Shown: positions 1 to 8,339, counted from the stretch's first letter. The stretch is DNA of 64,000 nt from Oscillospiraceae bacterium (GCA_021770845.1 JAETQF010000005.1:1-64000); one strand, 5' to 3'. Notes: generated from the sequence alone by a model not told the origin. A program made the numbers and translations.

Positions 1-217
1 AAGCGTGTCTTTCGGTTCCTTTCTGCACGAGCAGAAAGGAACGCCCCCGGCAGGGGCGCTGAGCGCCGGTGGCGCTCGTCCAGCGCCGACCGAGCCGAAG
101 GCGAGACCCCCCTGCCCCCCCAGCGGCCCAGGGGGGCGCAGCCCCACCCCCCCGGCGGCAGCCGGAAACAGGGGCCCCGGGGGAACGCCCCCAGGCTCCG
201 TCCAATTTCCCTTGTAA
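1..217. repeat. Edge copy of long hairpin-rich intergenic repeat
   Basis: The window opens inside a copy of the dispersed repeat also seen at 48.8-50.2 and 58.3-59.1 kb. The order is an AAGCG(T)..CTTT.GG remnant, then a hairpin with arms TTCCTTTCTGC/GCAGAAAGGAA (16-41), then CGCCCCCGGCAGGGGCG. The right end at 50142-50190 has the same order. The rest, to about 205, is GC-rich with further short inverted repeats. An open frame here is proline/glycine-rich with no protein character and is not called as a gene. Confidence 0.6.
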
Positions 218-240
218 TTGACAGAGAAATGCGGTACAAT
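212..240 (+). promoter_or_regulatory. Probable promoter of the PepV-type dipeptidase
   Basis: TTGTAA at 212-217 and TACAAT at 235-240 are separated by 17 bp, about 80 bp before the gene start. A closer TTGACA at 218-223 would leave only 11 bp and is not favoured. Confidence 0.5.
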
Positions 241-318
241 GGGACAAGTTACCGGCCCTGAAGGGGCCCCGCAGGGCAGCCATTCCGGCCCCGCGGGAGA
301 CGAGGAGTGTTTATACAT

Positions 319-1722
319 ATGATCACAAAAGAACAGATCGAAGCCTATTTCGCGGATAAGGAAAAGACGCTGGTGGAGGCGGTGAGCCGCCTGGTGTCCA
401 TCGACAGCGTGGAGGGCGAGCCCGCCCCGGGCGCCCCCTTCGGCCCCGGCCCCGCCGCCGCCCTGGACGAGGCGCTGGCCATCGCCCGGGAGTGGGGCCT
501 GACGGCGGAAAACCATGAGGGCTATGTGGGCACCGCCGACCTGAACGGCGGCGAGGACGCCCTGCACATTCTGGGCCACCTGGACGTGGTGGCCCCCGGC
601 GAGGGCTGGAGCGTCACCCAGCCCTACAGCCCAAAGCTGGTGGACGGCCTGCTGTACGGCCGGGGCACCGACGACGACAAGGGGCCGGTGGCGGCCTCCC
701 TGCTGGCTATGAAGGCGGTGAAGGATCTGGGCGTGCCGCTGACGAAGAACTGCAAGCTGATCATGGGCACCAATGAGGAGAGCGGCTCCGGCGACATCGC
801 CTGGTACTTCGCCCGCCACCCCTTCGCCCCCGCCACCTTCTCCCCTGACTCCGGCTTCCCCGTGATCAACACGGAGAAGGGCAGCCTCCGCCCCACCTTC
901 ACCAAGAGCTGGCCCGCCCAGGAGGCCCTGCCCCGGGTGAACTGGCTCCACGGCGGCATCCGGACGAATATCCTGCCCGGGGACGCCTCCGCCGGGGTGG
1001 AGGGGCTGACCATGTACGATATCCAGCCCATCGCCCGGAACGTCACTTCCCGCACTGGGGTGAAGTTCACCTTCGCCAACGAGGACGGGGTGACGGTGAT
1101 CAAGGCCAAGGGGGAGGCCTCCCACGCCGCCTACCCCGAGGGGGGCAACAACGCCATCACCGGGCTCATCTCCCTGCTGTGCGCCCTGCCCCTGGCCGAC
1201 GGGGGCTGCAAGGAGGCGCTGGGCCAGCTCAACGCCCTGATCCCCCACGGGGACTGCAAGGGCCGGGCCCTGGGCATCGCCCAGGAGGAGCCTATCTCCG
1301 GGCCGCTGACCCTGGCCTTCTCCCTGCTGGAGGTGACGGACACCGGGCTGAAGGGCTTCTTCGACAGCCGGGCGCCCCTGTGCGCCACCGAGGAGAACTG
1401 CCTCCAGGTGGCCAAGGCCGCCTTCGAGGGCAGGGGCTTCACTTTTGAGGGAGAGCAGGGCGCGCCCCACCACGTCCCTGAGAACAGCCCCTTCATCCAG
1501 ACCCTGCTGCGCCGGTACGAGGAGTACACCGGGTTGAAGGGGGAGTGCCTGTCCACCGGCGGCGGCACCTACGTCCACGACATCCCCGGCGGCGTGGCCT
1601 TCGGCTGCACCCTGCCCGGCTTCGACACCCACCTCCACGGCGCGGACGAGCGGGTGCGGGTCAGCGATCTGATGCTGTCCGCCAAGCTGTTTGCCCATAT
1701 TATCGTGGATTTGTGCGCATAA
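319..1722 (+). CDS. pepV: Sapep/PepV-family M20 dipeptidase
   Basis: A cytosolic zinc dipeptidase of the M20 family that releases amino acids from dipeptides (467 aa, the usual length). Metal and catalytic signatures are visible in order: [22 protein letters not shown] (bridging Asp), [10 protein letters not shown] (general base and metal Glu) and, near the C-terminus, [11 protein letters not shown] and HGADERV. The ATG at 319 is chosen over an upstream in-frame GTG at 307 because GAGGAG (302-307) is well placed for the ATG and overlaps the GTG. It is transcribed alone; a hairpin after the stop probably ends the transcript. Substrate range is inferred from the family only. Confidence 0.9.
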   Translation: MITKEQIEAYFADKEKTLVEAVSRLVSIDSVEGEPAPGAPFGPGPAAALDEALAIAREWGLTAENHEGYVGTADLNGGEDALHILGHLDVVAPGEGWSVTQPYSPKLVDGLLYGRGTDDDKGPVAASLLAMKAVKDLGVPLTKNCKLIMGTNEESGSGDIAWYFARHPFAPATFSPDSGFPVINTEKGSLRPTFTKSWPAQEALPRVNWLHGGIRTNILPGDASAGVEGLTMYDIQPIARNVTSRTGVKFTFANEDGVTVIKAKGEASHAAYPEGGNNAITGLISLLCALPLADGGCKEALGQLNALIPHGDCKGRALGIAQEEPISGPLTLAFSLLEVTDTGLKGFFDSRAPLCATEENCLQVAKAAFEGRGFTFEGEQGAPHHVPENSPFIQTLLRRYEEYTGLKGECLSTGGGTYVHDIPGGVAFGCTLPGFDTHLHGADERVRVSDLMLSAKLFAHIIVDLCA

Positions 1723-1725
1723 GCC

Positions 1726-1754
1726 TTGACATTTCCGGCAGGCTGCGGTATAAT
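1726..1754 (+). promoter_or_regulatory. Consensus sigma-A promoter of rpsF operon
   Basis: TTGACA (1726-1731), a 17-bp spacer and TATAAT (1749-1754) form a perfect vegetative promoter only four bases after the pepV stop codon. The -10 box lies at the centre of a long inverted repeat (1736-1768). Confidence 0.9.
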
Positions 1755-1771
1755 ACCGCAGTCTGCCGCCT
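1736..1771 (+). terminator. Inverted repeat centred on the rpsF -10 box; likely pepV terminator
   Basis: The 33-base inverted repeat is symmetric about position 1752. Its arms are GGCAG.CTGCGGTA and TACCGCAG.CTGCC, with one G-T position that is a wobble pair in RNA. A short T-run (CCTTTT) follows. In a transcript arriving from pepV it would fold as a terminator hairpin; in DNA it puts the rpsF -10 box in the loop. Confidence 0.6.
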
Positions 1772-1850
1772 TTTACCCGAACGACGCGGCATACCATCCT
1801 TGCCTCCGGTTCGGCCGGAGGCCAAAAGACCATAAGGAGGTGCAAACACA
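1769..1850 (+). promoter_or_regulatory. rpsF leader, candidate S6:S18 autoregulatory region
   Basis: The roughly 90-nt leader contains an 8-bp hairpin GCCTCCGG/CCGGAGGC (1802-1822) just before the AAGGAGGTG ribosome-binding site. Leaders of rpsF in many bacteria bind the S6:S18 complex. I see the position and a hairpin but cannot confirm the consensus fold. Confidence 0.3.
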
Positions 1851-2147
1851 ATGGCAAAAGTCAGTGGAAACTACGAGGTGCTCTACGTCCTCAACCCCAA
1901 CCTGGGCGAGGAGGAGACCGCCGCGCTGGTGGCCCGCTTCAAGGAGCTGGCCGAGGGCCGGGGCTCCGTGTCCGAGGTGGACGAGTGGGGCAAGCGCCGC
2001 CTCGCCTATCCCATCAACGACCTGGAGGAGGGCTACTACGTGCTGATGACCTTCTCCGCCGATCCCGCCTTCCCCGCCGAGCTGGATCGTCTGATGCGGA
2101 TCAATGTGAGCGTCATGCGCTCCATCATTGTCAGCAAGGACGAGTAA
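1851..2147 (+). CDS. rpsF: 30S ribosomal protein S6
   Basis: Small-subunit protein S6 (98 aa), which pairs with S18 on the 16S rRNA platform. The start YEVLYVLNPNL, the GKRRLAYPIND core and the RSIIVS end are typical. AAGGAGGTG lies at ideal spacing before the ATG. It is the first gene of the rpsF-ssb-rpsR operon, a conserved order in Firmicutes, so S6 and S18 are made together with the replication SSB. Confidence 0.97.
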   Translation: MAKVSGNYEVLYVLNPNLGEEETAALVARFKELAEGRGSVSEVDEWGKRRLAYPINDLEEGYYVLMTFSADPAFPAELDRLMRINVSVMRSIIVSKDE

Positions 2148-2160
2148 GAGGGAGAAAATT

Positions 2161-2667
2161 ATGCTCAATCACATCGTAATCATGGGCCGGCTGGCCCGTG
2201 ACCCCGAGCTGCGCCACACCCAGTCCGGCACCCCGGTGGCCACCTTCACCCTGGCGGTGGATCGGGACTTCAAGGACAAAAACACCGGCGAGCGCCAGAC
2301 CGACTGGATCGACGTGGTGGCCTGGCGTGGCACCGGCGAGTTCGTCTCCCGCTACTTCTCCCGGGGCCGCATGGCCGTGGTGGAGGGCCGCCTCCAGATC
2401 CGGGACTGGACGGACAAGGAGGGCAACAAGCGCCGCTCCGCCGAGGTAGTGGCGGACAGCGTCTACTTCGGCGACTCCAAGCGTGACGGCGACGGCCAGG
2501 GGAGCTACAACAGCGGTTACGGCAATTCCGGCTACGGAGGACAACAGGGCGGAGGCTATGGACGGCCCGCCGCCCCGGCCGCCCCCGCCGCCGACTACGG
2601 CATCCCGTCGGGCGGCGACCAGTTCGCGGAGCTGGCCGACGATGACGACGGCGATCTTCCCTTCTAA
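2161..2667 (+). CDS. ssb: Single-stranded DNA-binding protein
   Basis: SSB (168 aa) coats single-stranded DNA during replication and repair. The OB fold occupies about residues 1-105 (LNHIVIMGRLARDPELRHT, TDWIDVVAWRGTGEF, GRLQIRDWTDKEG). A Gly/Tyr/Pro-rich flexible linker follows, then the acidic tip DDDDGDLPF that recruits partner proteins. The ATG at 2161 with GAGGGAG upstream is preferred over an in-frame upstream start that would overlap rpsF. It lies between rpsF and rpsR. Confidence 0.97.
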   Translation: MLNHIVIMGRLARDPELRHTQSGTPVATFTLAVDRDFKDKNTGERQTDWIDVVAWRGTGEFVSRYFSRGRMAVVEGRLQIRDWTDKEGNKRRSAEVVADSVYFGDSKRDGDGQGSYNSGYGNSGYGGQQGGGYGRPAAPAAPAADYGIPSGGDQFAELADDDDGDLPF

Positions 2668-2703
2668 GCAAGGGTATCTCACATAAAGGAGGTCTCGCCA
2701 ATT

Positions 2704-2946
2704 ATGGCTATGGATAATGCGAAGCCCCGCGGCGGCCGGAAGCGCCGCAAAGTGTGCGCGTTCTGCGTGGACAAGGTGGAGCAGATCGACTACAAGGACG
2801 CCCAGAAGCTCAAGCGGTATCTGTCCGAGCGTTCCAAGATCCTGCCCCGCCGCACCACCGGCACCTGCGCCATGCACCAGCGCCAGCTGACCGACGCCAT
2901 CAAGCGCGCCCGTCACGTGGCCCTGCTGCCCTACGTCACCGACTAA
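2704..2946 (+). CDS. rpsR: 30S ribosomal protein S18
   Basis: Small-subunit protein S18 (80 aa), partner of S6. It has the basic N-terminus [12 protein letters not shown] and the core [21 protein letters not shown], and it ends in [19 protein letters not shown] precedes the start. It is the last gene of the operon and is followed directly by a strong terminator. The two-cysteine N-terminal motif (CAFC) is the metal-binding form found in some S18 proteins. Confidence 0.97.
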   Translation: MAMDNAKPRGGRKRRKVCAFCVDKVEQIDYKDAQKLKRYLSERSKILPRRTTGTCAMHQRQLTDAIKRARHVALLPYVTD

Positions 2947-2952
2947 AACGGC

Positions 2953-2991
2953 AAAAAGGCGCCCCGGAGCACCGCTCCGGGGCGCCTTTTT
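2953..2991. terminator. Strong bidirectional terminator
   Basis: AAAAAGGCGCCCCGGAG and CTCCGGGGCGCCTTTTT pair perfectly around a 5-base loop. A-run and T-run flanks let it serve both rpsR (+) and the converging zinc-ribbon gene (-). Confidence 0.93.
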
Positions 2992-3003
2992 GCTTTGAAG
3001 GCT

Positions 3004-3204
3004 TTACCCCTCCAACTTGGACACGTCCTCCAGGTAGAGGGACACCTCCCCGCATCTGGGGCAGATGGCCACTCTGGGCTTGCCGATCCGCCCGCTGAAA
3101 ATCTTGTTTTCCTCGGTGGACAGCACCACGCCGTAGCCCGCGCCCTCCACTTTTACCGTGCAGCCCTCCTGCATTTCTGCGCCGCACCTGAGACACTTTC
3201 TCAT
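3004..3204 (-). CDS. Small zinc-ribbon protein
   Basis: A 66-aa protein with two CxxC pairs (MRKCLRCGAE near the start, ICPRCGEV near residue 50), which should form one zinc ribbon. Between them is a short strand-rich stretch. No enzymatic motif is visible and the function is unknown. It is the last gene of the leftward operon led by the XRE regulator, 42 bp behind the DUF3169-like gene, with AAGAAGG upstream. Confidence 0.7.
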   Translation of the reverse strand: MRKCLRCGAEMQEGCTVKVEGAGYGVVLSTEENKIFSGRIGKPRVAICPRCGEVSLYLEDVSKLEG

Positions 3205-3246
3205 TTTGTTGACCTTCTTTCTGATTTAATAAGATGTTGTTTGGGC

Positions 3247-4050
3247 TCAATAGACGCTCCCGCCGGACTTGCCCAGCTTCAGCGCCCACCAGGCGTACAC
3301 CGACTGCCCCACGCCCCAGACGATACACACCGCCAGGGCGGGCAGGAACCCCCAGCTGAAGAACATCCCGCCCAGGGCGAACACCACCCACAGCCCCAGG
3401 CACACCCGCACCATGGCCTGGTACGCCTTCATGGCGCACTGGCCGATGATGGCCCGCTCCGCCTCGTCGCAGCTGTCGTACCATTTCTTTTGGAACTTGG
3501 TGTCGTACACCGAGCCCTTTTTCTCCGGGTTGAGCTGTTTTGTGAGATCCACCAGCTTCTGCTGGAGGATCATGGGGGCGAACAGGTTCACCAGGAAGGC
3601 CGCCAGCCCGCCGAAGAACAGGGGGGCGGGCATCATCCAGTGCGTCCCCGCATTGCCCACGAACCCGGCGAACATGGCCGCCAGCAAAAAGAACGCCAGC
3701 ACCGTACACAGCCCGGTGAGCCAGATGCACACCGACAGCCTGGCCTCCACCTGGTCGCTGACGGCCTCGTCCTCCCCGTCCCAGGCGGCCAGCCGCTTTT
3801 TCGCGCTGAAATAGATGGGCAGGCAGACGGCAAACTCCACCACCGGCAGGGCGATGATCAGCCACGGCGCCACATAGTTGGTGAAGAACCGCCCCGCCCC
3901 GTCCAGAGCGTCCTGGAAGTTCTCCAGGCTCAGCTTCACCATGAGGACGCCCAGCACGCCGCCCACGATCAGGCTGCACACCACGATCAGGATGAATTTG
4001 GGCAGGGCCTTCCGGTTCTCCTGCCGGGCCGTATTGTCATTGTTGTTCAT
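3247..4050 (-). CDS. DUF3169-like multi-pass membrane protein
   Basis: A 267-aa protein with a polar N-terminus and about six hydrophobic segments (near residues 20-40, 63-82, 109-132, 140-160, 215-235 and 237-256). A charged cytosolic stretch around residues 165-205 separates the last pair. Overall pattern and neighbourhood match DUF3169 proteins, which commonly lie next to a short XRE regulator, as here, where the start overlaps the regulator's 3' end by 14 bp. Molecular function is not known. Confidence 0.65.
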   Translation of the reverse strand: MNNNDNTARQENRKALPKFILIVVCSLIVGGVLGVLMVKLSLENFQDALDGAGRFFTNYVAPWLIIALPVVEFAVCLPIYFSAKKRLAAWDGEDEAVSDQVEARLSVCIWLTGLCTVLAFFLLAAMFAGFVGNAGTHWMMPAPLFFGGLAAFLVNLFAPMILQQKLVDLTKQLNPEKKGSVYDTKFQKKWYDSCDEAERAIIGQCAMKAYQAMVRVCLGLWVVFALGGMFFSWGFLPALAVCIVWGVGQSVYAWWALKLGKSGGSVY

Positions 4051-4252
4051 GGTTCTCCTCCTCCAGACTGAAAATGTCCTCCACCGCCACCCCGCAGATC
4101 TTCGCCAGGGTGAGGGCCAGCGTCACCGACGGGGAGTAGTCCCCCCGCTCAATGAGGCTGATGGTCTGCCGGGACACCCCGGCCAGCCGCCCCAGCTCCT
4201 GCTGGTTCACGCCTAACGCGGCGCGGCGCTCCTTCAGGCGGTTTTTCAGCAT
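4037..4252 (-). CDS. Short XRE-family transcriptional regulator
   Basis: A 71-aa Cro/C1-type helix-turn-helix protein: LKERRAALGVNQQELGRLAG, VSRQTISLIERGDYSPSV, then the typical LALTLAKICGVAVEDIF tail. It has no ligand domain. The ATG at 4252 overlaps the stop of the upstream small membrane gene (TAATG), implying translational coupling. It probably autoregulates through the phased TTGTC/GACAA repeats at 4475-4521. Confidence 0.88.
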   Translation of the reverse strand: MLKNRLKERRAALGVNQQELGRLAGVSRQTISLIERGDYSPSVTLALTLAKICGVAVEDIFSLEEENHEQQ

Positions 4253-4449
4253 TACCCCGCCTCCTCCTCCGAGGCCCCGCCCTCCTGGGTGAAGCCCTCC
4301 CAGAGCCTCCGGGGCCAGCCCTTTTCCCCGTTCATGCGGGCGTGGGCCTCCCGGATCCCATTGCGCACCGCCCACTTGACCACAAAGTACAGCGCGCACA
4401 GCACGATCAGCGCCGTACCGCCGCTGATGCCCAGCTCACTCCAAATCAT
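4252..4449 (-). CDS. Small single-pass membrane protein, first gene of XRE operon
   Basis: A 65-aa protein with one hydrophobic helix (SGGTALIVLCALYFVVKWAV) followed by a charged tail (EAHARMNGEKG...). It resembles short uncharacterised proteins (DUF6019-like) found upstream of XRE/DUF3169 pairs; that family name is from memory. Its stop overlaps the regulator's start. Function unknown. Confidence 0.6.
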   Translation of the reverse strand: MIWSELGISGGTALIVLCALYFVVKWAVRNGIREAHARMNGEKGWPRRLWEGFTQEGGASEEEAG

Positions 4450-4472
4450 GTCCCATTCCTCCTGACAGCTTT

Positions 4473-4521
4473 CTTTGTCGGTCTGACAATTTTCCTTGTC
4501 TCTTTGACAATTTTATTTGTC
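4473..4521. promoter_or_regulatory. Phased tandem operator repeats
   Basis: Two tandem 21-bp units each carry TTGTC-N5-GACAA (4475-4489 and 4496-4510). A third TTGTC half-site lies exactly 21 bp further on (4517-4521). The array sits downstream of the leftward -10 box. It is probably the operator of the adjacent XRE protein. Confidence 0.7.
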
Positions 4522-4527
4522 ATCATG

Positions 4528-4556
4528 AGGATAGCACACCGCCGGGCCGCTGTCAA
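4528..4556 (-). promoter_or_regulatory. Promoter of the leftward XRE/DUF3169 operon
   Basis: On the minus strand TTGACA (4556-4551), a 17-bp spacer and TATCCT (4533-4528) precede the operon. The operator repeats lie immediately downstream. Confidence 0.7.
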
Positions 4557-4602
4557 GAGGTGTTGCGCAAATTTTTCAGAGTTGTTAAATTTTCCCCGGG
4601 TC

Positions 4603-4631
4603 TTGCCAGAACCCGTCGAATTATGTAAAAT
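4603..4631 (+). promoter_or_regulatory. Promoter of the SLH/GH25 gene
   Basis: TTGCCA (4603-4608), 17 bp, TAAAAT (4626-4631), about 78 bp ahead of the ATG. Confidence 0.55.
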
Positions 4632-4708
4632 AGAAAGCACGAGACGAAATGCCTGTGCCCACGGCCGCGGCGCAGGCGCCCAACCCCACCCGGTGAAAAG
4701 GAGCGCCC

Positions 4709-6190
4709 ATGAAAAAACGTATTGCCATTCTGCTGCTGGCCGTCCTGCTGGCGGCCTCCTCCAGCACCACCGCCCTGGCCGCCCCGGGGCCCCTGTTTTC
4801 CGATCTGCCCGAGGATCGCTGGTCCCACCAGTACGTGTCCGACCTGTACCGGCAGGGGGTGGTGAACGGCTACCCTGACGGCACCTTCCAGCCCTTTGGC
4901 AGCGTTACCTACGGGGAGGCGTTCAAGCTGATCCTGCTGTCCATCGGGGTGAAGGAGCCCGCCCCCGCCGGGCCGGGGGAGCACTGGGCCATGCCCTACG
5001 TGCAGCTGGCCCTGGACAACCGGCTGATGTACTCCTTCAACGACGCCTATCTGAACGCGGTGCCCACCCGGCTGACGGTGGCCCGGATGACCGCCCGGGC
5101 CCTGGATCTGACGGACATCTCCGGCCCCAGCCCCTACGCCGACTGCGAGGACGGCTACGTGGTGGAGCTGTATGAGAAGGGGATCATGGACGGCTTCCTC
5201 AGCGAGGACGGGGTGCGTACCTTCCGGCCGGACAAGCCCATCTCCCGGGAGGAGCTGGCGGCCATCGTCTGGCGGGTGCGGAACGCCAACCTGAAGGATA
5301 CCATGATCCGGTTCAACAACTACTACATAGACCGGCTGGACGGGGTGCCCGCCTCCCCCTTCACCAGCGGCCAGTTCAGCCGGGACGACGGGGGCCGGAT
5401 CTCCTACTCCGGCGGCTATTTCGCCCACGGCATCGACGTGTCCGGCCACAAGGGGATCATCGACTGGGAGGCGGTGGCGGCGGACGGCATCGACTTCGCC
5501 ATCATCCGGGCGGGCAACCGGGCCTGGGGCTCCGGCGTGCTCATGGAGGACTCCAAATTCGAGGGCAATATGCAGGGGGCCATCGCCGCGGGGCTGGACG
5601 TGGGGGCCTACTACTTCTCCAACGCCATCACCGTGGCGGAGGCGGAGGAGGAGGCGGACGCCTTCCTGGCCCGGCTGGAGCCCTACCGGGAGCACATCAC
5701 CTACCCCGTGGTGTGCGACTGGGAGTACCTGGGCGGCAACGAGTCCCGGGCCTACGGCGTGGACGCCCGGATCATCACCCAGTGCATCGACGCCTTCTGC
5801 AAAAAGGTGGCGGCGGCGGGCTACACCCCCATGGTGTATTTCAACGAGTACTGCGGCTACGTGAAGATGGATCTGAGCAAGCTCACCCAGTACCAGTTCT
5901 GGTACGCCGAGTATGCCAACAGCCCCTCCTGTATGTACAACTTCCAGTTCTGGCAGTACTCCTCCAAGGGCAAGGTGGCGGGCATCGGCTCGGACGTGGA
6001 TATGAACCTGTGCTTCGTGCCCTTCGGCAAGGGGACGGGGGAGAATCCCGATCCCGGCCCGGAGGAGACGGATCCCGTGGAGACGGAGCCGGTAGAGACC
6101 GATCCTGTGGAGACGGAACCGGTGGAAACGGCCCCCGTGGAGACCGTCCCTGTGGAGCCGGAGCCCACGGTTCCCGGGATCATGGTTTGA
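4709..6190 (+). CDS. Secreted SLH-domain GH25 lysozyme
   Basis: A 493-aa exported muramidase that would hydrolyse peptidoglycan glycan strands while anchored at the surface. A signal peptide (KKRIAILLLAVLLAASS, cut after ALA) is followed by SLH modules at about residues 29-80, 85-135 and 145-195 (FSDLPEDRW, GVVNGYPDGTF, REELAAIVWRVRN). The GH25 domain spans about residues 230-445, with catalytic acidic residues in HGIDVSGHKG and VCDWEY, and QFWQYSS and DVDMN near its end. The C-terminal 45 residues are an acidic PVETEP/PVETDP repeat, probably a wall-spanning or disordered tail. Its own promoter and terminator make it a single-gene unit. Confidence 0.88.
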   Translation: MKKRIAILLLAVLLAASSSTTALAAPGPLFSDLPEDRWSHQYVSDLYRQGVVNGYPDGTFQPFGSVTYGEAFKLILLSIGVKEPAPAGPGEHWAMPYVQLALDNRLMYSFNDAYLNAVPTRLTVARMTARALDLTDISGPSPYADCEDGYVVELYEKGIMDGFLSEDGVRTFRPDKPISREELAAIVWRVRNANLKDTMIRFNNYYIDRLDGVPASPFTSGQFSRDDGGRISYSGGYFAHGIDVSGHKGIIDWEAVAADGIDFAIIRAGNRAWGSGVLMEDSKFEGNMQGAIAAGLDVGAYYFSNAITVAEAEEEADAFLARLEPYREHITYPVVCDWEYLGGNESRAYGVDARIITQCIDAFCKKVAAAGYTPMVYFNEYCGYVKMDLSKLTQYQFWYAEYANSPSCMYNFQFWQYSSKGKVAGIGSDVDMNLCFVPFGKGTGENPDPGPEETDPVETEPVETDPVETEPVETAPVETVPVEPEPTVPGIMV

Positions 6191-6200
6191 ATGACAAAAC

Positions 6201-6240
6201 AAGCGCGGGCGCTTCCCTTTTCCGGAAGCGCCCGCGCTTT
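6201..6240. terminator. Bidirectional terminator
   Basis: AAGCGCGGGCGCTTCC pairs with GGAAGCGCCCGCGCTT, followed by T5. It serves the lysozyme (+) and the converging YmdB-like gene (-). Confidence 0.88.
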
Positions 6241-6255
6241 TTCGTTGCTTGTTGT

Positions 6256-7032
6256 TCAGGGCAGATCCACCCGCCGCACGTCCACACACCGCTTGGCGGC
6301 GGCGTCGATCTCAAAGAGCACCGCCCCCATCCGGCAGGGGCCGGGGGCGGGCTGGAACCGCTGGGGCAGGCCGCCCAAAAAGCGGTTGATGGCCTGCTCC
6401 GGCTTGACGCCGATGACCGACTGGCTGGGGCCCGTCAGCCCCAGGTCGGTGACGAAGCCCAGCCCCTGGGGCAGCACCTGGCAGTCGGCGGTGGGCACGT
6501 GGGTGTGGGTGCCCCACAGGGCCTGGGCCCGGCCGTCCAGATACCAGGCCATGGCCCCCTTCTCGCTGGTGGCCTCGGCGTGGAAGTCCACCAGGGTCAG
6601 ATCGGCGCGATCCGCTTTCAGGATCTCGTCCATCTTGGTGAAGGGGTTGTCGAAGTTGGGGTTCATCTCCACCCGGCCGATGAGATCCACCACCCGGAGG
6701 CGCAGGCCCTGGGGGCCGTCGAACACCGCCCAGCCCCGGCCGGGGGCCCGGTCGGGGTAGTTGGCGGGCCGGAGGATATAGGGGGTGTCCTCCAGGTAGG
6801 TTACGATCTGGCGTTTATCCCAGGTGTGATTGCCCATGGTAATCACATCCGCCCCGGCGGCGAAGATGGCCTCCGCCTGGGCGGGGAGCAGCCCGTCGCT
6901 GGCGGCGTTCTCCCCGCACACCACGGTGAAATGGACGCCCTGCTCCTTCCGCAGGGCGGGCAGCCGGCGGCGGAGGAAGTCCAGGCCGGACTCCCCCACC
7001 ACGTCGCCCACGGCCAAAATGCGAATGTTCAT
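6256..7032 (-). CDS. ymdB: YmdB-family metallophosphoesterase
   Basis: A 258-aa cytosolic phosphodiesterase of the YmdB/TIGR00282 family; B. subtilis YmdB hydrolyses 2',3'-cAMP and affects biofilm decisions. Metal-binding motifs appear in order: ILAVGDVVGESG at the start, VCGENAASD, ITMGNHTWD, VDFHAEATSEK and GTHTHVPTAD. Length is the family norm. It lies downstream of the DEAD-box helicase gene in the same direction, separated by a terminator-like hairpin. Substrate in this organism is inferred. Confidence 0.88.
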   Translation of the reverse strand: MNIRILAVGDVVGESGLDFLRRRLPALRKEQGVHFTVVCGENAASDGLLPAQAEAIFAAGADVITMGNHTWDKRQIVTYLEDTPYILRPANYPDRAPGRGWAVFDGPQGLRLRVVDLIGRVEMNPNFDNPFTKMDEILKADRADLTLVDFHAEATSEKGAMAWYLDGRAQALWGTHTHVPTADCQVLPQGLGFVTDLGLTGPSQSVIGVKPEQAINRFLGGLPQRFQPAPGPCRMGAVLFEIDAAAKRCVDVRRVDLP

Positions 7033-7079
7033 CCCGTTCCCCTCCCGTCATGTTGTGTGCCGCCCCACCCTGCGGCAAA

Positions 7080-7112
7080 GAAACCGGGGTCGCTCTGCCG
7101 CTCCCCCGGTTT
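7080..7112 (-). terminator. Terminator-like hairpin after DEAD-box gene
   Basis: On the minus strand AAACCGGGG and CCCCGGTTT form a stem just past the helicase stop, followed by CTTTG. The T-run is weak, so partial read-through to ymdB is possible. Confidence 0.5.
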
Positions 7113-7117
7113 ACGGA

Positions 7118-8302
7118 TCAACTCTCCTGCTCCACCACCATCAGGCAGCCGTCCTTGTCGTACTTCAGCAGCTGGATCTCCATCCGGGTGTTCCGGGCGA
7201 TGTCCCGCATTTTGACGGACTCGGTGACGGAGGCCATCAGGGTGTAGGCCACGCCGTGCTTCTTCGCCCGGCCGGTGCGGCCGATCCGGTGGATATAGTA
7301 CTCCTGCTCGTCGGGCACGTCGTAGTTGAACACGGCGTCCACGTCGTCGATATCCAGTCCCCGGGCGGCCACGTCGGTGGCCACCAGCACCTGGAGCTTC
7401 CCCTCCTTGAACCGCTGGAGGGTGCGCTCCCGCTCCTTCTGGGGGATGTCGCCGTGGATGGCCTCGCAGGGGAAGCCCCGCATCTTCAGCAGGCCGGCCA
7501 GCCGGTCGGTCATGTTCTTGGTGTTGCAGAAGGCGATGGCCCGCTCATAGCCGCCGTGGGTGAGCAGGGCGGACATGGTGTCCAGCTTCTGCTCCCGGCC
7601 CATGAGCTCGATGGCGTACTGCTGGATATCCGGGCGGTTCTCCTCCACCGGGCGGACGGTGATCTCCGCCGGATCCCGCTGGTACACCCAGGAGATATCC
7701 ATAACTTCCCGTGATATGGTGGCGGAAAATAACCCCAAGTTGCGGCGGTGGGGCATTTTGTCCAGGATCCGGGTCACGTCCTGGATGAAGCCCATGTCCA
7801 GCATCCGGTCGGCCTCGTCCAGCACCACGGTCTGCACCTTGTCCAGCTTGACGGTGCGCCGCTTCATGTGATCCATCAGCCGCCCCGGGGTGGCGACCAC
7901 GATCTGGGGCTTGGCCTTGAGCTGGGAGATCTGCTTGTCGATGGGCTGGCCGCCGTAGAGGCACACCGTCCGCACCCCCTCCCGGAAGGCGCACAGATCC
8001 CGCAGTTCGTCCCGGATCTGGATGGCCAGCTCCCGGGTGGGGGCCAGGATCAGGCCCTGCACCGCGTCGGAGCCCGGGTCGATGTGCTCCACCATGGGGA
8101 TGCCGAAGGCGAAGGTCTTGCCGGTGCCGGTGGGGGCCTTGGCCACCACGTCCTTCCACTCCATGAAGTAGGGGATGGCCCCGCCCTGGATGGGGGTGGC
8201 CTGGGTGAAGCCCTTCTTGTCCAGGGCCTTCATGGTGGCGTCGGACAGGCCCATATCTCTATAATAATATACTTCCTGTACCTGTTGGCCGTTGATTTCC
8301 AT
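7118..8302 (-). CDS. DEAD-box ATP-dependent RNA helicase
   Basis: A 394-aa RNA helicase with both RecA lobes. Motifs: ATPIQGGAIP (Q), APTGTGKT (I), PTRELAIQ (Ia), [13 protein letters not shown] (II), SATIS (III), TDVAARGLDIDDVDAV (V) and [12 protein letters not shown] (VI). It lacks the long basic C-terminal tail of the second helicase in the window, so it is a minimal core. Start at 8302 follows GGGAGAGG; an upstream in-frame extension would include the promoter. Likely role is RNA remodelling or ribosome assembly; the partner is unknown. Confidence 0.93.
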   Translation of the reverse strand: MEINGQQVQEVYYYRDMGLSDATMKALDKKGFTQATPIQGGAIPYFMEWKDVVAKAPTGTGKTFAFGIPMVEHIDPGSDAVQGLILAPTRELAIQIRDELRDLCAFREGVRTVCLYGGQPIDKQISQLKAKPQIVVATPGRLMDHMKRRTVKLDKVQTVVLDEADRMLDMGFIQDVTRILDKMPHRRNLGLFSATISREVMDISWVYQRDPAEITVRPVEENRPDIQQYAIELMGREQKLDTMSALLTHGGYERAIAFCNTKNMTDRLAGLLKMRGFPCEAIHGDIPQKERERTLQRFKEGKLQVLVATDVAARGLDIDDVDAVFNYDVPDEQEYYIHRIGRTGRAKKHGVAYTLMASVTESVKMRDIARNTRMEIQLLKYDKDGCLMVVEQES

Positions 8303-8339
8303 GGAACCGTTCCTCTCCCGTAAAAAAGTCTCAAAAAAC

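Noticed and set aside
5-217. A 70-codon proline/glycine-rich frame at the window start
   Set aside because: It lies in a hairpin-rich repeat and has no start signal or protein-like pattern.
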